The notes: generated from the sequence alone by a model not told the origin. DNA of 33,347 nucleotides from Gemmatimonadota bacterium (GCA_028875345.1 JAPPEG010000085.1:1-33347), one strand, 5' to 3'; positions 1-7,893 are shown, counted from the first letter of the stretch. Program-made: numbers and translations.

Positions 1-2
1 TC

Positions 3-257
3 GCCGCGACGCAGGCGCAGTGGGACGTGGTCAACAACTCGCCCCGAGGCAACGCTGTCGAGGTCAAGATCAATCCCAATGCGCCCTATCTTTGGGCCTT
101 CGACCCGGACGACGGCGCGCTAATGGGCAGAGTCGAACTGCCGCGCAACGCCTCGGGCCAGCCCATCACCTATATGGCCGGCGGCAAACAATACATCGCC
201 ATCCCCACCGGCGGGGCCGACCAGCCGGCCGAGTTGGTGGCGCTGAGTCTGCCTTGA
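3..257 (+). CDS. C-terminal part of a PQQ-binding-like beta-propeller dehydrogenase/outer membrane assembly-like protein (5' truncated by window edge)
   Basis: Frame open from base 3; reads ...AATQAQWDVVNNSPRGNAVEVKINPNAPYLWAFDPDDGALMGRVELPRNASGQPITYMAGGKQYIAIPTGG...; 'LWAFDPDDGALMGRVELP...GKQYIAI' is typical of quinoprotein propeller repeats. Confidence 0.65.
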   Translation, partial: AATQAQWDVVNNSPRGNAVEVKINPNAPYLWAFDPDDGALMGRVELPRNASGQPITYMAGGKQYIAIPTGGADQPAELVALSLP

Positions 258-308
258 TAACGGAAGGAGCGTGCGCGTAAATTTTCGCTTCCGTCTCGAT
301 GCCTTTCT

Positions 309-371
309 CTGACCGACTTAGAATCCTTACACCAAGACGGATTCGTCGCCATGCCCTAGGTTTTCGCTTGA
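309..371 (+). pseudogene. Possible remnant of a phytanoyl-CoA dioxygenase (PhyH) N-terminus, interrupted by stop codons
   Basis: Translation LTDLESLHQDGFVAMP*VFA* resembles PhyH N-termini in this window (DLDSFHQDGYIFYPDVL at 4344); no downstream PhyH body. Confidence 0.5.
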
Positions 372-420
372 TAAGCACCAGCCATCTCCGTCGCCGCTTT
401 GGTACCCACTGTCCATTTCA

Positions 421-1701
421 ATGAACTTTTTCCGCGGCTTCTCGCTCAACACAACCTGCTCCTTTCTGGTCTTTTCTTTGGGCTTTGTGAACTCGGTCCT
501 GCTGGCCGATCAGCTAGGACCGGAGCACTATGGCACCCTAAGGCTATGGGCCGCGCTCGTCATGCTGGGCGTCCTGTTCTTCGGCGAGTGGCTCAACAAG
601 GGGAACATTTACGTCGTGGGACGCGAGCGAGAGCGGGAGGCTGCGATCAACCACACCTTGTTGTATTGCCTCGTTTTGGGTGCCCTTCTGTTGCTGACGG
701 CCCCTTTTAGCTTGGCACTCGCAACGGTCTTCGTGCCCAGTATCACCTTGGTCCAATGGGTCTTGGGCATTTGCGTGATTGCGTTCACTGTGCTACAAAG
801 GGCGGGTTTGTCCGTCTTTTTAGGCGAAGATCGGCTCAAGCCCTACGCACTGCTGCCCGTAGTCTTCATCGCCATCTATCTCGGCGGCAATCTAGTCCTT
901 TCCCAGCTAGGGTATCTCGAATTGGAACGGGTGATGGGAGTGTGGGTAGGAGCAGTAGGAATAACGGGCTTGGCGATTTTTGCCCTATTCTCGTACCGGG
1001 GATTTCGCTTTCGGTGGGGAGGGCGACGCGCGCTCGGGCAAATGCTTCGCATTGGTTCGCGTGGCGAGGTCTGCTTGGTGCTCATGTTTTTGCTGCTCAA
1101 GAGCGACCTCTTTTTGATAGAACGCTTTTTGGGCGAGAAGGAGGTCGGCATGTATGGAGTGGCGACGAACTTTACGGACATGGTGCAGCGCGTCGCCAAC
1201 ATCGCCTCGGTCATCCTGCTCGCCAAAATAGTGCGCGGGCAAGACGACACGCGGCTTTCTTTGGGCGTGGGCCAAGGTATCTTTGTCTTCTCCCTGCTCT
1301 CGGCAGTTGTCTTGATCTTCGGCGGACGCTTACTGCTGAGTGTTTTCTTTCCCTTGTATCCAGATGCCTACGATCCTCTTATTTGGCTGCTGCCCGGCAT
1401 GTTGTTCTTGGGCTTCGGGGCCGTGTTCAACGCCAAGCTAATGGGCGAGGGCTACCCCTCCATGACCCTCTGGGCACCCAGTATCGCTTTGGCGGTCAAT
1501 GTGGCCCTGAATCTATGGTTGATCCCCAAGCTAGGGCTGCGGGGTGCCGCCTTATCTACTTCGCTCGCGTATGCGTTGTGGGGCGTGCTGACGGCCTCTT
1601 ATTACTTGCGTCTAAACCGGCTAGGCTGGCGGGCCGTCTTTGCGCTACCCTCTTTTGGGCAAGAGCAAAAGCCGTCGTCGAAGCAACCACCATCTGTATG
1701 A
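421..1701 (+). CDS. Oligosaccharide flippase / polysaccharide biosynthesis (Wzx/MATE-like) membrane protein
   Basis: 426 aa, many TM segments; N-term NFFRGFSLNTTCSFLVFSLGFVNSVLLADQLGPEHYGTLRLW and C-term WLIPKLGLRGAALSTSLAYALWGVLTASYYLR are typical of polysaccharide flippases. Confidence 0.85.
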   Translation: MNFFRGFSLNTTCSFLVFSLGFVNSVLLADQLGPEHYGTLRLWAALVMLGVLFFGEWLNKGNIYVVGREREREAAINHTLLYCLVLGALLLLTAPFSLALATVFVPSITLVQWVLGICVIAFTVLQRAGLSVFLGEDRLKPYALLPVVFIAIYLGGNLVLSQLGYLELERVMGVWVGAVGITGLAIFALFSYRGFRFRWGGRRALGQMLRIGSRGEVCLVLMFLLLKSDLFLIERFLGEKEVGMYGVATNFTDMVQRVANIASVILLAKIVRGQDDTRLSLGVGQGIFVFSLLSAVVLIFGGRLLLSVFFPLYPDAYDPLIWLLPGMLFLGFGAVFNAKLMGEGYPSMTLWAPSIALAVNVALNLWLIPKLGLRGAALSTSLAYALWGVLTASYYLRLNRLGWRAVFALPSFGQEQKPSSKQPPSV

Positions 1702-1720
1702 AGGAGATACAGTCTACATT

Positions 1721-2536
1721 ATGAAGAGCGATTACGATAAACCCGCAGCACTTGAACATATATTTAAGCGGAAATACGACTCCGACAATCCGCAACCGGA
1801 GATACCGTTTACACGCGATGAAGTAAGAGACGCGATTACCGCGACAGGCGGGAAGATTCCATCGAATCTGAACAATTTTGTGAAAGATCTTACTCGGTCG
1901 GGAAATTCAGACGCGAGAAGCTCTTCTGCTAGGCAAGCAGGTTATTTTTTGCGAGAAGGAACTCATAGCGGTTCAATGGGTATATTTTTTCAAGACAGCG
2001 GTCCTTTCGCAGGGGTAATCTCTGTAGCTTGTCCCTCAGATTTAGTAGCTAAACCCATTCGTATTGATATCCCTCCTGATATACTCGACCTTCTGCGTCC
2101 CGATGAAGGCGGCCTGTTAGCCGCTATAGAGTATGGAGGAATTCTCGACGACTTTTTTGGCGTTCCTAAAGGAACCATAACGCGCGTCCAAGCTCCAGTA
2201 AAAGTTCAGCCTCATGAATTGGATTGCTTTTTCGTAATGAAAGAAGGAAATCGCCGAATACCGATTCCCTGTGAGGCAAAATCCAAAGGGAACGATGTAC
2301 TCACTCTAAATCAGATCGTAGGGATAGCTGCTGCAACTTTACAGCGACTTATGGAAGACGATATGGATTTTACAATTCCATTAGGAGTGAAACTCGAAGA
2401 CAATGGGGATATATTTATCGCAGAATTTCCCAAGTGCGACTCAAACGATGTGTTGCAGCTAAACTCAAAACTCGTAGCCTCTTCGGTTGTGAAGAAAGCT
2501 CGATATACATTGGTTCCCAAGCCCCCGAAGTGGTAA
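1721..2536 (+). CDS. Putative restriction endonuclease, PD-(D/E)XK-like, partner of adjacent DNA methyltransferase
   Basis: ATG at 1721 with AAGGAG upstream (1701-1706); motif ELDCFFVMKEGNRRIPIPCEAKSKG (D at 2222, E-A-K at 2273-2281); 0-bp convergent junction with a methyltransferase gene. Confidence 0.65.
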   Translation: MKSDYDKPAALEHIFKRKYDSDNPQPEIPFTRDEVRDAITATGGKIPSNLNNFVKDLTRSGNSDARSSSARQAGYFLREGTHSGSMGIFFQDSGPFAGVISVACPSDLVAKPIRIDIPPDILDLLRPDEGGLLAAIEYGGILDDFFGVPKGTITRVQAPVKVQPHELDCFFVMKEGNRRIPIPCEAKSKGNDVLTLNQIVGIAAATLQRLMEDDMDFTIPLGVKLEDNGDIFIAEFPKCDSNDVLQLNSKLVASSVVKKARYTLVPKPPKW

Positions 2537-3853
2537 CTAACTGTTCCATCGCAAAAGAACAACCTCTTCGCGCAAATGCTCTTGCGTCGCTGTAGAGAAC
2601 CGCGTACGAAATAAATCAATGTCCATTACTTCATAGCCAAGCTCTTCCGCTATACTTGCTAAAAGCTCTCCCGTCCGAATTAAAATCCTGAAGAAAGAAG
2701 CCTGATCTCCGACGACATAAGCGAGCTGGGCACCTGGTGCTAAAACTCGTTTTAATTCTTCTAAGTGGCGCGCCATGCCTCCAAAATATAGTCTCACTAC
2801 TCGAGCATAGAGTTTCTCAAACCCCGACGTTTTTCCCAGCTCTATCCGACGAGCTTCTATCCGATCCGCCAACTCTTGTATGCGTTCATTATCCTCAACC
2901 CAGCTCTCGTCTGTATCTGCTTTATACACTGCTCTAGTATTGGATCGAAGCAATTTCTGCTTTTGTCGACGCAGATCGGCGCGATTGTTTATATAACCAA
3001 GTAAAACAGATTCAAGACGAGTCGTTCTCGTATAATCTTTTTCATTGGGATATGGAGGTGAGGTTATAACGGCATCAAACATCAAGGGCTCTAAGCAAGG
3101 ATCTACGCTGCGTGAGTCCGTAAGTTTTACTAGTGATGGTACACCTTTGTAGCGCTTGATCTGGGTATGGCGTAAATCATTCGCCATGTCTTTTACACCC
3201 TTTAACCAAGGAGCAATAACCGGAGCATCCTCTTTCGGCTTTCCAACTCCAACTTCTGGACCAAAACGCAAATTACTGATACTGTAAACTAGCTGTTTAG
3301 CAAGCGCTAACCTTTCATGTGCAATTAGATGTTTATCTGAATTTTTATTTAGGTTATTTATAAGTGTAAGAGCCTTATGGAGTGGTTTCGGGCTTATGGA
3401 GTTTTTGATGAGCAGCGATTCTAATTGGGGGTCTAAGGGTTTCAGATTCGTTTCTTTGCCGTTAACAAAAGGCTTGAAAATAGGATCGTCTTCGATGCCT
3501 TCTTTTTCTAGTTCCGCTTCTACTTCTTTAGTAATCCCCCTAGCATGTTTAACAAGCTTATCGGGATCTATATCCCATGCTACCTTAGTTTGAGCGAAGA
3601 ACTGCACCACAGGATTGGCCTCTAAGCCCGCACTGGGAATACCATTCTTCTTGCACTCTACTAAGGTTGTTCCCGTACCACAAAATGGATCCAAGACCCA
3701 GTGGTGCTTTGTCAAGCCAAACCTTTCAATGTAGCGGCGAACCAAGTGAGGCGGATAGGAAAGAACAAACCGATACCATTCGTGGACAGGCAGATCTTCC
3801 TCGTAAATTCGATTTAATTCTTCCCCGGCTTTAGTTTGCACTGCATATACCAT
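2537..3853 (-). CDS. DNA methyltransferase (N4-cytosine/N6-adenine family; TSPPY motif favours m4C)
   Basis: Motif I DPFCGTGTTLVE near N-terminus and motif IV AVITSPPYPNEKDY later; start ATG at 3853 preceded by GAAAGGTAGAGAG; in-frame upstream extension to 3895 would overlap the antitoxin gene. Confidence 0.9.
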   Translation of the reverse strand: MVYAVQTKAGEELNRIYEEDLPVHEWYRFVLSYPPHLVRRYIERFGLTKHHWVLDPFCGTGTTLVECKKNGIPSAGLEANPVVQFFAQTKVAWDIDPDKLVKHARGITKEVEAELEKEGIEDDPIFKPFVNGKETNLKPLDPQLESLLIKNSISPKPLHKALTLINNLNKNSDKHLIAHERLALAKQLVYSISNLRFGPEVGVGKPKEDAPVIAPWLKGVKDMANDLRHTQIKRYKGVPSLVKLTDSRSVDPCLEPLMFDAVITSPPYPNEKDYTRTTRLESVLLGYINNRADLRRQKQKLLRSNTRAVYKADTDESWVEDNERIQELADRIEARRIELGKTSGFEKLYARVVRLYFGGMARHLEELKRVLAPGAQLAYVVGDQASFFRILIRTGELLASIAEELGYEVMDIDLFRTRFSTATQEHLREEVVLLRWNS

Positions 3854-3866
3854 CTCTCTACCTTTC

Positions 3867-4136
3867 TCAATCTTGGACTTCAGCCTCGTCTTCAACAGAA
3901 GAGCCTATTGTTTCGCCGAGACTGTAAACGGGAGCCAATTCGCCGATCATATCGCTCATCTTCTGTCTTTCAGACGAATTTGCCAACAATTGATTAAAGT
4001 CCGCTAAGCTCATTATGATTGCTTGAGATACATTGCGTCGTTTGACAATATATCTAGTCCGATTCTGAACAACTGAGTCTATTACCTGACCAAAGTTATT
4101 TTGAGCTTTGGTCGAAGCTATGACTTTTGTTTCCAT
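3867..4136 (-). CDS. Phd/YefM family antitoxin-like DNA-binding protein
   Basis: 89 aa: METKVIASTKAQNNFGQVIDSVVQNRTRYIVKRRNVSQAIIMSLADFNQLLANSSERQ... is the classic Phd/YefM pattern; AGGAGG upstream of start. Confidence 0.85.
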   Translation of the reverse strand: METKVIASTKAQNNFGQVIDSVVQNRTRYIVKRRNVSQAIIMSLADFNQLLANSSERQKMSDMIGELAPVYSLGETIGSSVEDEAEVQD

Positions 4137-4160
4137 AGAGTAAACGCCTCCTGATTTAGT

Positions 4161-4176
4161 TATATTAGCTAATATA
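4161..4176. promoter_or_regulatory. Perfect 16-bp palindrome TATATTAGCTAATATA, candidate operator for the antitoxin-methyltransferase operon
   Basis: Self-complementary over all 16 bases; lies just downstream of the predicted -10 on the minus strand and upstream of the ribosome-binding site. Confidence 0.65.
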
Positions 4177-4179
4177 GCT

Positions 4180-4208
4180 TATATACCTATCCAATATATC
4201 TCTGTCAA
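4180..4208 (-). promoter_or_regulatory. Sigma70-type promoter for antitoxin-methyltransferase operon
   Basis: Minus strand reads TTGACA (4208-4203) - 17 nt - TATATA (4185-4180), followed by the palindrome and the AGGAGG RBS. Confidence 0.75.
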
Positions 4209-4304
4209 GGCTCTAATGGTAGAATCGGAAAGCTAGATTCTCAGCCGCCTAGATGAGTTGCAAAACGCCGCGTCGCACTCGGTAGCTAAAAACTAAGGAC
4301 CGCC

Positions 4305-5123
4305 ATGAACTCACTATTTCGCCGCCAAGCACCCTCTGCAGCCGATTTGGACTCCTTCCACCAAGACGGCTACATCTTCTACCCAGACGTACTCAAAGAC
4401 GAGGCACGGCGCAGCCTAACCAACGAAATCCTCGGTCTCGACTCGGTGCGCGGCTACCTCGACGCCTTGGACGAGAAATCCGCCGCGCCCCAGTCCTATT
4501 TCGTCCGCCCTTGGAACGACCGCGGCCCGTGCGGCGACCACCTCATCGACGATCCTTTTGTCATCGCGCTGCTGCAAGCCACCATCGGCCCCAACTACCA
4601 CTTCTGCCACTCCGCCCTCAACCTCGCCCCACGCGGCATAGGCCCCATTCCCTTTCACCAAGACCACCACCACTGGAAGCACGAAAACCCCGTCAACCTC
4701 GCCGAGCGCGACAAGTACTACATTCAACTTCTCTACTATCCCAATGGCTTCACACTCGGCGACCGCAACCTCAAGGTCATTCCCGGCAGCCACCTCGTCG
4801 CTCCGACCGCAGAGGCCACGCCTGAACGCATGCTGGCCGGGGCATACGACGCAGAAGCTGGGCGCGAGCTAAAAGAGGTTCGGCTCGCAGTGCCTCCGGG
4901 CAGCATGGTCTATATCAACGCTCGGATTTTCCACGCTGTCGAGGCCAAACCCGCGGACTCTCCCCAACCCTATCGCATCTTCAACATCGACATCTTCAAA
5001 GAAGCCGGGCCGCCGCATCGCTATACGCAGGAGATCCCGCCCGAGTGGATTGAACGCGCCAGTCCCCAACGCAAAAAACTCTTTCTCCGCGAGCCTTATA
5101 CGGAGGGATGCTGGGCGGCCTGA
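4305..5123 (+). CDS. Phytanoyl-CoA dioxygenase (PhyH) family protein
   Basis: 272 aa; DSFHQDGYIFYPDVL N-term, Fe-binding HxD in IPFHQDHHHW, distal FHAVEAKP. Confidence 0.88.
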   Translation: MNSLFRRQAPSAADLDSFHQDGYIFYPDVLKDEARRSLTNEILGLDSVRGYLDALDEKSAAPQSYFVRPWNDRGPCGDHLIDDPFVIALLQATIGPNYHFCHSALNLAPRGIGPIPFHQDHHHWKHENPVNLAERDKYYIQLLYYPNGFTLGDRNLKVIPGSHLVAPTAEATPERMLAGAYDAEAGRELKEVRLAVPPGSMVYINARIFHAVEAKPADSPQPYRIFNIDIFKEAGPPHRYTQEIPPEWIERASPQRKKLFLREPYTEGCWAA

Positions 5124-5230
5124 GCGTTTTCGGTTAGGCTGGTAGCACTCGACTCACGACATTACAATACCACCTTCCACTGTCTTCGGCATACAGCAGC
5201 AAGTGCCGTTTCCATTATAGGAGCTTTACC

Positions 5231-6406
5231 ATGAGAGTAGCCGCCATCGCCACCATCTACTATCCCAAATCCCATGCCGATGTCATTGCCACCAAGTTTA
5301 TGAAGGGCATGTCCACGGACGAAGGACTGATGCCCCCAGAAGTGGACCTAGCGTCCCTGTACATCGACCATGTACTGGAAAACGATATCGGCGTGGGCTT
5401 GGCTCAAGAGTACGGGGTCCCCATCTATCCCAGCATCCGCCGCGCCCTGCACGCTGGTGCCGACAAGCTCAATGTAGATGCGGTGCTGCTCATCGGCGAG
5501 CACGGTGACTACCCCTGGAACGAGCGGGGCCGCCACATGTACCCGCGCCGCTATTTCTTCGAGCAAATCGCCGGCGTCTTTGCCGAGAGCGGCCGCTCGG
5601 TGCCCGTGTTTTCAGATAAGCATTTTGCGTATGACTTTAGGGACGCTCAGTGGATGTGGGACCGGGCAGAAGAATTGGCCATCCCGCTGATGGCCGGGTC
5701 GTCGCTACCCTTGTCTTGGCGCTCTCCTTGGCTGGAACACCCCAAGGAGACGTCCATTGAAGAAGCCCTGTCCATCGGCTACGGCGGCATCGAGGCGTAC
5801 GGGTACCACGCCTTGGAGACTTTGCAGTGCATGGTCGAGCGACGCAGCGGCGGCGAACGGGGGGTGGCGTGGGTGCAGTGCCTTGAAGGGGACGACGTGT
5901 GGCGCGCCCGCGACGAGGGGCTGTGGTCTGGGGAGCTAGCCGAGGCCGCTTGCGCTGCCATTGCGAAAAAGCCGGATGGGCCTATGGAGGAACATGCCAA
6001 AGAGCCGGCCGTTTTCCTCATGGAGCACGGCGACGGCTTGCGCACGGCGACGTTGATGCTCAGCGGCTATGTCAGCGACTTCGCCTATGCCGTGCGGATA
6101 GGAGGGCAGGTGCAGGCCACGGAGTTTTACTTGCAGAACGAGGGGCCGTTTGCCCATTTCGGCTATCTGTGCCGCAACATCCAGCAGTTTTTCAAAACGG
6201 GTCAGGCCCCGTACCCGCCCGAGCGCACCCTGCTGACAACTGGCGTTATCGACGCGGCAATGATTTCGCGCCACGAAGGGCACCGCCGCGTCGAGACGCC
6301 GTACTTAGACATCTCGTACCAGTCCTACGACCAGATGCCGCAGCGGCCACAGGGGCCGCGACCCAGCGGGGCCTGCATCGATCCGCAGTCTCCTGACATT
6401 CTGTAG
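5231..6406 (+). CDS. Conserved uncharacterised protein, C-terminal part reminiscent of Gfo/Idh-type oxidoreductases
   Basis: 391 aa; MRVAAIATIYYPKSHADVIATKFMKG... and C-term CRNIQQFFKTGQAPYPPERTLLTTGVIDAAMISRHEGHRRVETPYLDI; ORF position and codon use support coding. Confidence 0.7.
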   Translation: MRVAAIATIYYPKSHADVIATKFMKGMSTDEGLMPPEVDLASLYIDHVLENDIGVGLAQEYGVPIYPSIRRALHAGADKLNVDAVLLIGEHGDYPWNERGRHMYPRRYFFEQIAGVFAESGRSVPVFSDKHFAYDFRDAQWMWDRAEELAIPLMAGSSLPLSWRSPWLEHPKETSIEEALSIGYGGIEAYGYHALETLQCMVERRSGGERGVAWVQCLEGDDVWRARDEGLWSGELAEAACAAIAKKPDGPMEEHAKEPAVFLMEHGDGLRTATLMLSGYVSDFAYAVRIGGQVQATEFYLQNEGPFAHFGYLCRNIQQFFKTGQAPYPPERTLLTTGVIDAAMISRHEGHRRVETPYLDISYQSYDQMPQRPQGPRPSGACIDPQSPDIL

Positions 6407-6409
6407 GAC

Positions 6410-6841
6410 TTAGTGTGCGCCGCGCCGGAAGAAGGCGTCGAGAGAATAGCGTCCCCCGCCCGTTAGAAACAACGTGGCAAAGGGGAAAAAATACAATACA
6501 GCTAATTCCTTTTTCGCCCACGGATCGTCCCCGTGTATGATAAGCGCGGCCACTGCCATGGTGACCATGAGCGGCACGGCAGCCCAGCGGGTGGCGAATC
6601 CCAAAATCACCGCTAGGGCGCAAAACGCTTCGGCACTGGTAGCCAAGGCCATGCTCAGCGACGATCCGATGCCCAAGGGGTCGGGAAACGAGGAGGAACG
6701 CTCCGCAAAGCTGGTCAATTTACCCCAGCCGTGGCCGAGCAACATCATGCTGCCGACGGACGCCCTCAACAGCAGCAGCCCCAGTGAATAGCCAACACCG
6801 GCCGAGGGGGCCGGGCCGAATAACAGCCTTCTTAGGATCAT
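6410..6841 (-). CDS. DoxX family membrane protein
   Basis: 143 aa, four TM-like segments: LGLLLLRASVGSMMLLGHGWGKL...PLGIGSSLSMALATSAEAFCALAVILGFATRWAAVPL. Confidence 0.85.
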   Translation of the reverse strand: MILRRLLFGPAPSAGVGYSLGLLLLRASVGSMMLLGHGWGKLTSFAERSSSFPDPLGIGSSLSMALATSAEAFCALAVILGFATRWAAVPLMVTMAVAALIIHGDDPWAKKELAVLYFFPFATLFLTGGGRYSLDAFFRRGAH

Positions 6842-6865
6842 ATTCTCTCCTTGAGTCAGTCGGCT

Positions 6866-7180
6866 TCAGTCTTTCAATTCGACGATAATATTGCGCCACG
6901 GCTTTTCGCCGACGTTAAACGCCTCGTGTACCGCCTCTCCTTCGACCTCGCTGAACCGCACGTCCCCGTCCTTCATCTCCCTAGCCTCCCCTCGACTTCC
7001 CTCTGCATCGGCCGCCTGCAACCGGCCATCGCCAATAACTACGTATAGGTAGTCGTGCTCGTGCCGATGCACTCCCGTGCTCTCGCCCGGAGCCAACCGC
7101 AGATCCCAAACCCGCACCCGCTCATTTTCAAAGAGCAACTGCGTCCCTACTTCTGGCGAAATGGTTTTGTTTGCTTCCAT
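6866..7180 (-). CDS. Cupin-domain protein
   Basis: 104 aa: LLFENERVRVWDLRLAPGESTGVHRHEHDYLYVVIGDGRLQ; GGAGGAGG RBS upstream. Confidence 0.85.
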   Translation of the reverse strand: MEANKTISPEVGTQLLFENERVRVWDLRLAPGESTGVHRHEHDYLYVVIGDGRLQAADAEGSRGEAREMKDGDVRFSEVEGEAVHEAFNVGEKPWRNIIVELKD

Positions 7181-7258
7181 TATCCTCCTCCTTTTGCGCC
7201 CAAGATATATTTAGAGTTACCTGCTCACAACCCCACGCCTTGGAATAGGCTGTCCACA

Positions 7259-7822
7259 ATGAGAATAGTTATTTCAGCAATCGTTGCACTCCTCTTTTTC
7301 TTAGGTGCAGCTAGCCGCAACATCACACCCGACGCCATGACCCGGGCTACGATCTGGAATTCCCACGAGGGCGATCCCGATGTTCTGGGAGACGGCAAGG
7401 TTCCCCAAGATGCCGATGCCCAACCCTTCACCTGGAAGACCAAGGGGATTTTGGTATTTGCCTGGGAGGAACCGCTACAACTGGAAAAGTTGCGGATCTA
7501 CGTCGGTGCCATCGGCAATGATTACCAAGTTCGCGCCTATCTAGGCGGACGCTTAGACGAGACCGGCACCCTGCGCGAACCCGAAGGAGTGCAAACCGCC
7601 CTGATCGAAGAGAATGCGCGGGCAGTGGACCAGTGGATCGAGATTTATTTTCCCCCGGACACTACAGCCGACAACCTTGAGCTCTGGACGCTAGGCCCTA
7701 CCATCTTTTACGAAGTGGAGATCTACGTGTACAGTCCAGACGCTACCTCAGTCGAGAAGTTGAGTTGGGGAAAAATCAAGACAGGCCAAGGATCACTTTC
7801 AGTTCTACGCGAAATACCGTAA
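7259..7822 (+). CDS. Hypothetical secreted beta-sandwich (discoidin-like) protein
   Basis: N-term MRIVISAIVALLFFLGAASRN signal-like; body PFTWKTKGILVFAWEEPLQLEKLRIYVG...YEVEIYVY; start chosen at 7259 within longer ORF. Confidence 0.6.
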   Translation: MRIVISAIVALLFFLGAASRNITPDAMTRATIWNSHEGDPDVLGDGKVPQDADAQPFTWKTKGILVFAWEEPLQLEKLRIYVGAIGNDYQVRAYLGGRLDETGTLREPEGVQTALIEENARAVDQWIEIYFPPDTTADNLELWTLGPTIFYEVEIYVYSPDATSVEKLSWGKIKTGQGSLSVLREIP

Positions 7823-7893
7823 CTATATCTGGTGACCGTGCGGACATCCGCCGCTTGCGCGCAGTACCGACCTCAAACGCGGGAGAGTCGATC

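Noticed and set aside
756-1724. 322-aa ORF overlapping the flippase
   Set aside because: Out-of-frame, Arg-rich translation; the flippase frame is clearly the coding one
4137-4230. Classical R-M C-box (GACT-N-AGTC type)
   Set aside because: No such motif; the operator candidate is the AT-rich palindrome TATATTAGCTAATATA
4211-4260. Inverted repeat AGAATC...GATTCT upstream of PhyH (4305)
   Set aside because: Short 6-bp arms with a 9-nt loop, expected by chance and without supporting context
3867-4304. Toxin partner of the Phd/YefM antitoxin
   Set aside because: No Doc, RelE/YoeB/Txe or PIN-like ORF in either orientation next to it; the downstream gene is the methyltransferase
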